Shown here in pieces: positions 1 through 13,000 of a DNA stretch of 64,000 bases. A program made the position numbers and the translations under genes. The notes beneath the pieces are model-generated. The model had not been told where the DNA came from. It was given only the letters and a program-made list of their open reading frames with translations, and ran no database searches. The DNA comes from Luidia sarsii (taxonomy: Eukaryota; Echinodermata; Asteroidea; Paxillosida; Luidiidae): NCBI GenBank assembly GCA_949987565.1, contig OX465120.1, positions 10,699,580 to 10,763,579 on the forward strand, read 5' to 3'. Every line of letters begins with the position of its first letter. The first letter of the stretch is position 1.

Positions 1-690
1 TTGGGATGCAGATGTGCCCACTAAGGGATGTACATAGGTAAAGTCGTTTAATCACAAACTACCATTGCATTGATCTCAAATTCCCAGCCCGGTTGAAATT
101 TCCGAATAGCCAATCTGACAGTAATACACACGGCCCAGATGTCATTGGAGATGTTTCGAGCAAATCATAGGCATGGATTATTTACCTGCTAGCAGGAAAA
201 TCGAAACCAAAACGCTGATAGATCTGGCGTCCATGCTGGCGTTAGCGTATTGGACGCTGCCGAAAACGGTAAACGCGTCTCTGTGCTTGGACCACAAATG
301 AATAGTAAAATTAGTCTCCCAGCTGTTCCACACAGCCCGGTACGGCAAACAGATAACGGTGTTTGCTTGAGATATATATCAGAATTATGGACGAGTGTGG
401 GCATTTATTGGGGCCAAAGGTCTGACAAGGGTTTCATAACCTTACACCCTAATCCAAATAATTAACATCACTCATAAATCAAATGGTTAACGTGTGATAC
501 CAGTAATCTTGAACATTTTTGCAGTGAGTTGAATACTATAAAAGTATACTTCCGCGTCCAATTTTTGAACATCCATTCATCGTGAAATGGCATAAATGGC
601 CAATCTGTAAACAAATACAGGATCTTGTTCAATGACAGAATTCTATTATTGTCTAATCACCAGGCAAGAGACTCGAGGGTTTGCGTGGTG
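1..690. other. Spacer without recognised feature
   Basis: No exon-like stretch, repeat family or RNA gene is recognisable. The overlapping open frames on both strands at about 189-465 have no domain, no splice context and no similarity I recognise. Confidence 0.5.
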
Positions 691-1130
691 GAAATAATAC
701 TAAGTGGAAGGTTTGCGGTGACACCATGTAGCACATCTCTAGGGATACGACTTGAAAGGTTTGCGTGGTGGAAATACTAAGTGGAAGGTTTGCGGTGACA
801 CCTCGTAGCACTTCTCTTTTGAGAAGGGGTGTGGCTCTGAAAAGAGCCGGTAACTCTTTGCATCAGGGAGAATGATGATATAAGATTTTAAGGTTTGCAT
901 GGTGGAAGTAACTAAGTGGAAGTTTTTGCGGTGACACCATGTAGCACTTCTCTTTCACGGTGTGACTCTGAAAGGAGCCGGTCACTCAACGTTTCGGGTA
1001 GTGTGTACTCTGCCCGTTATCGGGAGACTGCTGGATTCCAACTATCATCGATGTATAATATGCCCCATGAATTATCCGACACACCACAGCGCTTTCATCA
1101 GTTGGTCATCAGTTGAGACCAGGATTTCCT
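690..1130 (+). repeat. Hairpin-bearing dispersed repeat, two to three units
   Basis: These are units of the family that recurs across the window (consensus pieces GGTTTGCATGGTGGAAATAC, TTTGCGGTGACACCATGTAG). A perfect GGCTCT/AGAGCC hairpin lies at 833-848. The last unit (about 920-1120) runs into an internal segment (ACTGCTGGATTCCAACTATC) also found between the inverted arms of the copy at 54.8-55.1 kb, so this is probably half of a longer foldback element. Confidence 0.75.
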
Positions 1131-1159
1131 CTTTTTGTTTTTGATGTCTAATGGTGTAA

Positions 1160-2636
1160 CACACAAACTGTGGCAATCTTTTGACCTTTACCAATGCTGT
1201 ATAGGACCTTTAAACACTGTGGCAATCTTTTGACCTTTATCAATGTTGTATAGGGACTTTAAACACTATGGCAATCTTTTGACCTTTACCAATGTTGTAT
1301 AGGGCCTTTAAACACTATGGCAATATTTTGACCTTTACCAATGTTGTATAGGACCTTTAAACACTATGGCAATCTTTTGACCTTTACCAATGCTGTATAG
1401 GACCTTTAAACACTATGGCAATCTTTTGACCTTTATCAATGTTGTATAGGGCCTTTAAACACTGTGGCAATCTTTTGACCTTTACCAATGTTGTATCGGG
1501 CCTTTAAACACTGTGGCAATCTTTTGACCTTTACCAATGTTGTATAGGGCCTTTAAACACTGTGGCAATCTTTTGACCTTTACCAATGTTGTATAGGGCC
1601 TTTAAACACTGTGGCAATCTTTTGATCTTTACCAATGTTGTATAGGGCCTTTAAACACTGTGGCAATCTTTTGACCTTTACCAATGTTGTATAGGACCTT
1701 TAAACACTGTGGCAATCTTTTGACCTTTACCAATGTTGTATAGGGCCTTTAAACACTATGGCAATCTTTTGACCTTTACCAATGTTGTATAGGGCCTTTA
1801 AACACTATGGCAATCTTTTGACCTTTACCAATGTTGTATAGGACCTTTAAACACTGTGGCAATCTTTTGACCTTTACCAATGTTGTATAGGGCCTTTAAA
1901 CACTGTGGCAATCTTTTGACCTTTACCAATGCTGTATAGGACCTTTAAACACTATATCAATATTTTGACCTTTATCAATGTTGTATAGGGCCTTTAAACA
2001 CTGTGGCAATCTTTTGACCTTTATCAATGTCGTATAGGACCTTTAAACACTATATCAATATTTTGACCTTTACCAATGTTGTATAGGACCTTTAAACACT
2101 ATGGCAATCTTTTTACCTTTACCAATGGTGCATAGGGCCTTTAAACACTGTGGCAATCTTTTGACCTTTATCAATGTTGTATAGGGCCTTTAAACACTAT
2201 GGCAATCTTTTGACCTTTATCAATGTTGTATAGGGCCTTTAAACACTGCGGCAATCTTTTGACCTTTACCAATGTTGTATAGGGCCTTTAAACACTGTGG
2301 CAATCTTTTGACCTTTACCAATGCTGTATAGGACCTTTAAACACTATATCAATATTTTGACCTTTACCAATGTTGGATAGGGCCTTTAAACACTATGGCA
2401 ATATTTTGACCTTTACCAATGTTGTATAGGGCCTTTAAACACTGTGGCAATCTTTTGACCTTTACCAATGCTGTATAGGACCTTTAAACACTATATCAAT
2501 ATTTTGACCTTTATCAATGTTGTATAGGGCCTTTAAACACTGCGGCAATCTTTTGACCTTCACCAATGTTGTATAGGGCCTTTAAACACTGTGGCAATCT
2601 TTTGACCTTTACCAATGTTGTATAGGGCCTTTAAAT
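1160..2636. repeat. 49-bp tandem repeat array, about 30 copies
   Basis: A nearly unbroken array with a 49-bp period. Each unit contains CACTGTGGCAATCTTTTGAC, then CTTTACCAATGTTGTATAGG and a GCCTTTAAA box. Copies differ by a few substitutions: GTGG/ATGG/ATATC in one block, TTGTAT/CTGTAT in another. The TACCAATGTTGTATAGG core also appears alone near 18,540, 19,310 and 12,795, so the array probably expanded from a dispersed repeat. No coding potential. Confidence 0.9.
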
Positions 2637-2639
2637 TCT

Positions 2640-4130
2640 GACGACAATACGGAAGAGCAGTTATACTTCAATGTACGCGTTGAGTTTCCTGCTCGGGTTA
2701 GTCAGGGCAGGACAGGGAACTGGTTTTAAATACCGAGAGTGAAAGTTGTGCCAGACAAGGTTTGGGGTTACAAAAGTGGAATGAATTCCAACCTCCATAT
2801 AAACGCAGAGAGGGAAAGAAAAGGTAAAGAGGAAATAAGAGGGGAAGAACCAGTACATCACCTAGCCCAGCCCACCTCTGTCAGAAATTTATTTTTTTAA
2901 ATCTCAAAAGTTAGAGGGCCTGATGTTTCGATCCTAGCAGGCCATTTTAGTCAGTGAGCAGATCGTAACAGTTAAATTTACTTCCCTTATTTATTTAATT
3001 GTCTGCTTCATTTCACATGTATATCGTTTTGGACTCCAACGTAGTATCAAGGCTATGACTTTACACATGCCATGAACATTCCCTACGCTTCGTTAAACAT
3101 AGGATTTTTTGCCCGCACGGCTTGCCATACTTAGACACGCATGACGGTGACATTGTTGTGCGTATCGTGCTGAGAACGAAATGCAATACAAAAGTAAGTG
3201 GATGGCCTGCTTGTTCGTTGAAGGCACCACAGAAAGTGCAATCCTTCCTGAAACTGATTTTTTTTCTCGGGACTGCCTCGATCACATTTTCCCTTTTTCC
3301 TCCCCTGCTTTAAACGTGTATCATCACTGGCTGCATACAAGGAAATGCATGCATTGCTTTCATGATTCATTTGGTGGCTTACACATTGGGGTCTGTTTAC
3401 ATCAACAGGAAAGACAAACCCTTATTTTTATTCCCAGCATTGATCTGCTCATCTACGCAGCGTAATACAAGGACCATACAGCCACAAGTGTACAGCCGAC
3501 AGGTAGCTAGCCTAGGCTTTGCAACCTGAAAGATTTTGAACTTTGTAAGGAAAAAAAACCCGCCTCAAGCTCCCAGTTCCTTTGAAATATTCTTCACTTT
3601 CTCCGACGATTCCTATGCAGTTTTGGGGACGGCGTTTGCCGATCTCCCGTTACAAGGAAGTCTTTCGTTCGGGCGCGCGGTTGACCGGCAGTATAGCTGA
3701 TGCTTTGGCTCTACGGGTGAACAACAAGGCATTCTAAACAGCGTGTGAGCGCCTGACAACGTTGAGATTCCGGTAGTCTCCCGAGGATAGGGCAGGCGCT
3801 GTCCCAAAAAAAGGTGAGTTACCGGCTCTTCTCAGAGCCACACTCCGTCTAACATTGTTCTGACTTGAATTGATGTAAAAACCTGCATCCACTTTGTGCG
3901 ATCCCCGAGCTGCCGTAGCCAGGTTTACAACCATCGGTTGTTTTTGCATCTGAATGAAAGCGGGGGTGTGATCCCTAGAGATAATAATACGGCAGTTATC
4001 GGTTGAATTGAAAACAGTGAGTACCGGTAATTAAACAAACTGACCTTAGTGATGACCTCTTGCCCTTCTGACCTTCCTGCAAGGAACCTGGCGAACTATC
4101 GACCAAGAGTGCTTTAATTAAGGGACTGGG
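2640..4130. other. Spacer upstream of the UNC5-like gene, with repeat fragments
   Basis: No gene is seen. A fragment of the GGCCTGATGTTTCGATCCTAG dispersed element lies at about 2905-2950. A diverged hairpin-repeat unit in the opposite orientation (GGCTCT-TCTC-AGAGCC, TCTC loop) lies near 3824-3839. The last kilobase presumably holds the promoter of the gene starting at about 4200, but I see no clear TATA box or initiator. Confidence 0.4.
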
Positions 4131-4199
4131 GTTCATTGGACAAGCATGGCTCTCCTCTTGGAGTGACATCGATCCGTCTCGGAGACGCGGGTGAGGCTG

Positions 4200-6735
4200 A
4201 TGTCGTCACCGGAGCATACCGGCGAGCCGACCGGCCGGCTCTGCGCGGAGCGGCCGGAGAGAGGACCGCGTCCGGCGGTCGTCGTCGGCGGCGATTCGGG
4301 CCGGAGAGCCGGCCCGGTCGGCTACGTGATCCCGCTGGGGAAGCCGGCCCGCCAGGGGCTGCCCGGGAGGCGGCGAGGCACGGCCCACTACCAGAACATC
4401 CCGGCCCAGCGTGGAGGGTGGAGGGGAGCCTGGAGCAGGGGCACCGCCGCCGCCGGCCCGCCCTCGTCCCCCGAGCCCAGACCGGACGGCCAGGGTCATT
4501 TCCCCGGCCAGTCCGATCTCCAGTGTCGGCCACCACTACCGCCGGCGCCGCAGAAGAGATCCGAGTTTGATCCTCCTCCTTCTCCCGCGGCGGACGTCAT
4601 AAACACCGCCGCAGCTCCGGGCCACAGTTCCCCGGATCTCCCGCCCCAAGCGGCGCCGGGGTTGAAGGTCCCGGTGCCGAAGAGCAGAGCGGAGCACCCG
4701 CCGGCGTCCGCCGGTCCCGCCGCCCGTCTACCGACACTCGAGGCCTGCCTGGCCTCGCACCTTCCCGCGGCGCCTCGGGGTAAAGTCGGCCATCTCCCTT
4801 CCTCCTCCTCCTCCTCCTCTCCTCCGGCGACCCACCAAGACGCCCCGGATTCGAAGCGGGCCTTGACTCTCGTTCCCGGGGGAGCCAAGGCCTCCGACCC
4901 GGCCCTGGAACGGGTCCTCGGCGAGTGCCAGTCGGCCCTGGACCGGCGAGGGAGCAAGCCGGGTGACTCGCCGGACTGCGGCACAGTGCTCGTCGCCGGC
5001 GACCGCTTCGCCTGCGGTCTCTTCGACCACCGCGGCGGCTACCTCTCCCTGCCGGCCCTCGGCGTGGTTCTCTACCTCTCGCCGCACGCCATCGTGGCAG
5101 ACGGGCCGGAGCCGGTCTTCGTCTACGCCCACGAGAACGGGCTGGGGGAGCAGCCGGGCGCCAGCCCGGACCTCGGCGGGGACGGAGACGCGGCCGGCCC
5201 CACGATCACCTGCGGCCGGCCCGGTCTGAGCTTCCTCACGGACGTGGTGCTCACCTTCCCCCTGTCGTCGCCGGCGGCATCGCCGTCGACGTCTCCTCAT
5301 CTCCGGCACCAGATCGTGGCCACCGATCAGTTCTCGGGCTCGGCGGAGAGGCGGGTGCTAGACGAGATGCTGGACTGCTTCTGCGTGTCGGCCGGTGACC
5401 GGTGCACGATGATGGTCGGCCGTCTGGGCAGCTTCACCCCGGTGGTCAGGCGGAGTCCGGGGTCCGAGAGCTTCGGTCCCGGCCGGGGTCGAGCGGCCGT
5501 CCCACGCGGCCAGAGACCGGCCGGGTTTCGGGTGGGCGTCTTCGGGAGGCAGCGGCCCGGCGCGGACAGTGCTCAGATAAGGGTCATCTTCTGGCGGGAC
5601 ACAGACGCTGAAACTCGGGTAAGCACCCCCCCCCATACCTCCACCTCTTCTCACGTGTAACTTGGAAGTGAGAGAGGGACGTAGAGACAGGGAGAGGTTC
5701 AGGGAGACAGGGAGAGACAGAGACAGAAGAGCAATATGGAGACACGGAGAGAGCAGTATAGAGACAAACACAGATGTAGAGACAGAGAAGGGTACAGTGA
5801 GACAGGAAGAGACAGAGAATTGCAAAACGAGCGATATGAATATGGGGGAGACAGACAGACAGAGCGGTAGAGAGATCGAGAGAGGGATAAAGAGAGAGAC
5901 AGGGAGAGAGAGAACAGATGTATAGAGAGCCATATGGGGTCACACAGAGCAGTAGAGAGATAGAGAGAGAGGTAAATGTAGACAGGGAAAGACAGGACGA
6001 GACACAGGCAGAGAGAAAGAGCGATATAGAGACAGAGGCAGAGAGAAAGAGCGATATAGAGACAGAGGCAGAGAGAAAGAGCGATATAGAGACAGACGGC
6101 GATAGCTAGAGACAGAGAGGAGAGAGACAGAGTGGTATATGTAGAGAGAGAGACCGAGAGAGACTGAGAGAGACAGCGAGTCAGCGGAGAGAGACAGAGC
6201 GACAGAGAGACAGAGAGACAGAGCGACAGAGAGACAGAGCGACAGAGAGACAGAGAGGGGCAAATACTGGAGAATATTCAATTGTTACCACAGATATTAA
6301 CTATAAACTTTGTTTCATATCACCGGTATCCTTATTGTTCAATGAAAGCCCAACTCTTCTATCGTCAATTACCAGAATCAATCATGTACCGATTTCTGCT
6401 AAAAGTAGACACGTGTTCCAATGTCACCAGTAGAACGTCTCCGTGCCGTTGGTACCCGTGCACTTTGCCATTGAGAAATGCTCACCCCCACAAGCTCCTC
6501 CCCCTCCCCCTCCCCCTCCTCCCAGCGCATCCTTTCTGAGGAGAAGCACGACGGCTTCCGCAAGCTGGACCGAGTGAGGGCGTTCAAGCTGGCCATGAGC
6601 AGTAGGGCCGTTTGCGTCACGGTCAGTCACGTGACCCAAGGCTGGGCCCTCTCCACCCACAGCGAGGAGGTGAGACCTAGCCCCTTTTTTTCAAAACCCC
6701 GGCTCAGGCTCTGGCTCTGGCTCAGGCTCAGGCTA

Positions 6736-6777
<42 letters not shown>

Positions 6778-6894
6778 TGTCTCAGGCTCAGGCTCTGGCT
6801 CAGGCTCAGGCTCAGGCTCTGGCTCGGGCTCAGGCTCAGGCCCAGGCTCAGGCTCGGGCTCAGGCTCAGGCCCAGGCTCAGGCTCGGGCTCGGG

Positions 6895-6927
<33 letters not shown>

Positions 6928-7009
6928 TGGCTCAGGCTCAGGCTCAGGCTCTGGCTCTGGCTCAGGCTTAGGCTCAGGCTCAGGCTCAGCCTTAGGCTCA
7001 GGCTCAGCT

Positions 7010-7053
<44 letters not shown>

Positions 7054-10000
7054 CGCAACCTAACAGACGCAGCCTAACAGTTCCACGACGGAATCTATAG
7101 GCTACGGCTACGCTTTACACACGAGTCTATGGGGACTGGCTTCAGCCGCTACTCCGCCGGCTCCTGAGTCCAAACGCAGACCACGACAAACGTTTGTTAT
7201 TCGTCCGTCGGACTGTCTGTTTGCTATGAAAACAACTGACTCATTCTTGAGGCTATCTAGAAATAAGAGTCGACAGAAACTATTGACAAGACTACGACCT
7301 TCGTCACTCTGCAGTTGACATTCACTTTCACTCCATTATGCCCGCCCTATCCATGTGCAGATGAAGCAAGGCACGTAGCTATTATAACTCAGACTTGCTT
7401 CCTCTTTTCGGCTGAAAGAAATCTCGTGGCCGATCGGTCAGTTCAAGGAAATAGTGCATTTATTTATCAAAGGTAGAAAGTCAACTTCACGTTGACGGAA
7501 GAAAATGGTATTTTCAAAAAGAAACTAGGAAACCAATTATTCTAATTATAGAGCCAGTTGGTGATACTTGTCAGAATTTGCTGTCTTTCCTTTCTAGTTG
7601 AATGAAATCACTTTATTCATATAGGCCTATTCTTGTATGATATAGTCATGTATTCACTTATCCATGTATCAATATATTTGTATTCATTTATTCATATGTT
7701 GATTTTTTTATTCATATTTTCATCTATTCATCTGTTCATCTATTTATATATTCATCTATTCATATGTTCATATATTCATCTATTCATCTATTCACAAATT
7801 CAACTATTCATCTATTCATCTATTCATCTATTCATCTATTCATCTATTCATCTATTCATCTATTCATCTATTCATCTATTCATCTATTCATCTATTCATC
7901 TATTCATCTATTCATCTATTCATCTATTCATATATCCATATATTTATATATTCATCTATTTATTCATCTATAGCCACACATTAACAAATCCACAAATCCA
8001 CACATCCACACATCTATCTCATCAACCCTGCCATCCATCCATCCACATAATACCAATCAGCCGCTCCACAAATCCACACATCCACACATCCACACATCCA
8101 TCTCATCAACCCTGCCATCCATCCATCCACATAATACCAATCAGCCAATCCACAAATCCACACCATCCATCTCATCAACCCTGCCATCCATCCATCCACA
8201 TAATACCAATCAACCGATCAACTCATCCACTTATTCACGCCATCCATCTCATCAACCCTGCCATCCATCCATCCACATAATACCAATCAGCCACTCCACA
8301 AATCCACACATCCATCTCATCAACCCTGCCATCCATCCATCCACATAATACCAATCAGCCGATCCACAAATCCACACCATCCATCTCAGCAACTCTGCCA
8401 TCCATCCATCCACATAATACCAATCAGCCGATCCACAAATCCACACCATCCATCTCAGCAACCCTGCCATCCATCCATCCACATAATACCAATCAACCGA
8501 TCCACTCATCCACTTATTCACGCCATCCATCTCATCAACCCTGCCATCCATCCATCCACATAATACCAATCAGCCACTCCACAAATCCACACATCCGTCT
8601 CATCAACCCTGCCTTCCATCTATCCACATAATACCAATCAGCCACTCCACAAATCCACACATCCATCTCATCAACCCTGCCATCCATCCGTCCATCCACA
8701 TAATACCACTCATCCACCTATCCACGCCATCGTCCGACAGAGACTCTCCGTGGAGCAGCTGCTGTCGCACGAGCAGAGCGGGGACTGCCCGCCCTCCTGC
8801 ACCTTCGCCCTGCACCGTGACGGGGGTCGTGCGGACGGGTGCGCCCCCAGCGACCACCACACCCCTCCCCGCGGCTCGGCCACGTGCTGCGTGGAGGTGG
8901 GGCAGGAGGGGGTATCGGAGAGGTACCGAGAGCCCCTGGCACAAGTGGACGGTGCGGAGGTGGTGAAATTCGTGGCAGTGGTGGACGAGGAAAACGTGAG
9001 TACCGCAAAATAACTGGCAGAAAGTAGGCTCTTTTCCAACACCTAATTTACAGCAGGGACAACTTTGGAACAAATTGATTTGCGGTGACACCATGCAAAG
9101 TTATCTTTTGTGAGTATGTGGGGCTCTGAAAAGAACCGGAGGAGCTCGACGTTTCGAACAGTATGCTCTGTTCGTCTTCAGTATGCCCTGTTCGTTTTAA
9201 GGGTTGCAAGGGTGATATACCACCAATTTGGTTTATTTTTGTGTGTTTTTTTCCAAAATTTGCAAATATGGAAAGCTAACCCTTTTCTTGTGATTTTTTT
9301 GTCCTAAAGTCTTCAGTTCGGCTTGAAAATAATGTATCAACTCGGTAGACTTCTCGAAGACCGTAAATATATTTCATTAAAGATTGCGTCATTGTTTGAA
9401 AAAAATTAATAAAAAATATTTGAAAAAATTGCCAAAATTTGAAAAATTTGCAAAAACGGCCATGCTGAACCCTGGTAATTTTGTCCCTCCATTTTTGACC
9501 CAAAATTTACGTCTTCAAAAGGGCTTGAAAATGGCTCAGGGAAATCCTGGGGCCTTTGAACATTGCATCATTTCAAGCCTCATAGAAAAAGTTGGATTTT
9601 GGTCTTGCTCCAAAATTTGCAAATTTGGTAAAACTAACCCTTTTTTTTTCTTCTTCAAATTTTGACCCAAAATTTCCGTCTTCAGATCACCTCGGAAATC
9701 ACAAGAGACTCCTGGGACCCGTGAAAGACATTTCAGTGAAAATTGCATTATTCAAACCATCATGAAATAAGTTTGATTTTTTTTTTCATACCGACTTTAA
9801 TGCAATGTATAAATATAAGTTCCAAGAAGGTTTTGTCGGAAGGTCCCGTCGGTGTAGCGGATACACTCTGAGACTTCTAACTCGGTCGCCCGAGTTCGAA
9901 CCTTGCTGGTGACAAGGTCCTTGTACGAGTCTTTAAAAGCTCCTATAAGTGATTTTATTTATTTTCTTTTAAGTCTATTTCTAGCGATACTTTATATATT

Positions 10001-13000
10001 AGTTCCAAGTTTTTAAAGCAAGAAGGACGTGTTAGTGTAGCGGATACACTCTCTGACTTCCAACTTGGAGACTCGAGTTCGAGTCGTGGTCCTGCCACGA
10101 ATCGTGTTCGAGTCTCGGATGAAAAAAAGAAGAAGTTTTATTCTTTTTTCTCAGTTCAAATTGTCATTAAAATGTATAAAATTCCATTTTATTTTATTTT
10201 ATACAGTGGGGTAGAGGGGGTGCGACAGGTTGGTGGGCGCGACAGGTTGGTGGGCTGGGGGTGGAGGCAGGTTGGGCTGGGGGTGGAGGCAGGTTGGGCT
10301 GGGGGTGGAGGCAGGTTGGGCTGGGGGTGGAGGCAGGTTGGGCTGGGGGTGGAGGCAGGTTGGGCTGGGGGTGGAGGCAGGTTGGGCTGGGGGTGGAGGC
10401 AGGTTGGGCTGGGGGAGGAGGCAGGTTGGGCTGGGGGTGGAGGCAGGTTGGGCTGGGGGTGGAGGCAGGTTGGGCTGGGGGTGGAGGCAGGTTGGGCTGG
10501 GGGTGGAGGCAGGTTGGGCTGGGGGTGGAGGCAGGTTGGGCTGGGGGTGGAGGCAGGTTGGGCTGGGGGTGGAGGCAGGTTGGGCTGGGGGTGGAGGCTG
10601 GTTGGGCTGGGGGTGGAGGCTGGTTGGGGTGGGGGAGGAGGCTGGTTGGGGTGGGGGAGGAGGCAGGTTGGGGTGGGGGAGGAGGCAGGTTGGGGTGGGG
10701 GAGGAGGCAGGTTGGGGTGGGGGAGGAGGCAGGTTGGGGTGGGGGAGGAGGCAGGTTGGGGTGGGGGAGGAGGCAGGTTGGGGTGGGGGAGGAGGCAGGT
10801 TGGGGTGGGGGAGGAGGCAGGTTGGGCTGGGGGAGGAGGCAGGTTGGGCTGGGGGAGGAGGCTGGATGGGCTGGGGGAGGAGGCTGCACCCACCGGGGTT
10901 CGAACCACCAACCTCGATGTTGGCAGCCGAGCAACCAGACCTCTACCCTGGTGGATCCGCCCACCCACCCCCACTTTCCCTTTATATTTAAACCTTCGGA
11001 TGCCCAAAGACAACTAAACATAAAAACGAAAAACTTCAAGTGCTCCCACCCGGGTTCGAACCTGGTATCCCGAAGTCGGGAGTTCCAGGCACGAACGATG
11101 CATCTACCGGCACCAGTCGATTTTTGCTTCGATTTTTAGATACTTAAACCTTCGGTTTGTACCTAGTCTTAAAACCAAAAACTTCAAGTGCTCGCACCCG
11201 GGTTCGAACCTGGTACCCCAAAGTCGGGAGTTCCAGGCACGACCGATGCATCTACCGGCACCAGACAAAATTTGCCTCGAATTTTAGATACTTAAACCTT
11301 CGGTTTGTACCTAGTCTTAAAACCAAAAACTTCAAGTGCTCCCACCCGGGTTCGAACCTGGTACCCCGAAGTCGGGAGTTCCAGGCACGACCGATGCATC
11401 TATCGGCACCAGACAAAATTTGCCTCGAATTTTAGATACTTAAACCTTCGGTTTGTACCTAGTCTTAAAACCAAAAACTTCAAGTGCTCGCACCCGGGTT
11501 CGAACCTGGTACCCCAAAGTCGGGAGTTCCAGGCACGACCGATGCATCTATCGGCACCAGACAAAATTTGCCTCGAATTTTAGATACTTAAACCTTCGGT
11601 TTGTACCTAGTCTTAAAACCAAAAACTTCAAGTGCTCGCACCCGGGTTCGAACCTGGTACCCCGAAGTCGGGAGTTCCAGGCAGGAACGATGCATCTACC
11701 GGCACAAGACGAATTTTTCCTCGAAATTTAAATACTTAAACCTTCGGTGTTTACTTGGTCTTTTTTTCGATTTTTGACCCAAGATTTAGACGTCTTCAGA
11801 TCGGCTTGACAATGGCTCATCGGGGAACTCCTGGCGGCCTATAGAACATATTTCACTGAAAACTGTTTCAGTTTAAAACCTCATATAATTTTTGTCCCCC
11901 AATTTTTCAAAAAGTTCAATGCTCAACTCTGATCGAATAATCTTGGCATAAAAATAACTGCCGTAATTGGCACGTCTTTTTTAAGGCAAAATTTAGTTCA
12001 AACGGATAGGCTCGAATTTTGTGCCAATTTTATTCCGTGAATCTTATCCAAACTTGGCCAAAGCAGTCTTCATATGCCATAGAATACAGTCTGACAGTTC
12101 CTAGAATTATATTTGACCACCATTTTTTTCCACTCGAATCTTTTACCAACTTTTCTTGACAGACTCCTAAAATGCCATTGAACGTAATTTGATAGTGCAT
12201 AGGGTGATTTGTGGCCGTTGACGATTTTTTTGTTTTTTTAGCCAAATGTCATCAAAACGGCTCAGTAAGCCCTCACGATTTTCAAAAATTTGTTTACAAG
12301 CCTCGAATTTTCTCCGAACTCGTCCGGAAGAATCCTAAGATACAACCAGCACAAATAAACAGATAGTGCGACCACTGTCTACATGCCATCACATGACCTA
12401 TATTTTTTTATTATTGTTATTATTATTATTTATACAAAACCCAATCCCGCCAACTACGGTCAAGAATGACACACAGCGCTGGAGGGAATTCAAAAATCTC
12501 ACAAAAACAAAATACAACAGGCAAAGAGCACGCACAGCAACATTAATAGGACTTTAGAAAAAGATGCCTAGAAATACCCACTATTTTCTGGGTTTTTTTT
12601 TCGATCTTAGACCTCTTGTCAAAAAGATCATCGGAGTGTCGGTTGAATTCATCCGACCGATAAAATTTCCCCCGGTAGAAAGCCGATTGTACTGGACTCT
12701 GGGGTGAAAAATTTAAGATGGCTATCCGGTGGAACCGACATCGGACGGGTCAAATCATCCGATACCCAACCGATGATCTTTTTGACAAGAGGCCTTACCG
12801 ATGTTGTGTAGGGGCTTTACGATTATAGGGGTGGTTTTTTTTTGTTAATTTCGTGACCCTGTGCAGGCGAGCGGAGCCACGTCTCTCTCGAGGTCGTCCT
12901 CACTCCGGGAAGTTCGTTCCTCCCCCGTGCCGTCGTCGAGAAAGCCCGGCCGTGATCGGGAGGCTCCGGCCGCCCTGGCCCCCGTCGGGTCCGCCGGCCT

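Noticed and set aside
4114..5933. Minus-strand and other plus-strand frames over the first UNC5-like exon
   Set aside because: GC-rich shadow frames; only the frame 4200-5618 carries the ZU5/UPA domain and joins exon 2 in phase.
10172..11139. Several 250-290 aa Gly/Trp- or Pro-rich open frames on both strands
   Set aside because: They exist in all frames because the 22-bp minisatellite and following SINE lack stop codons; there is no start context, domain or splice logic.
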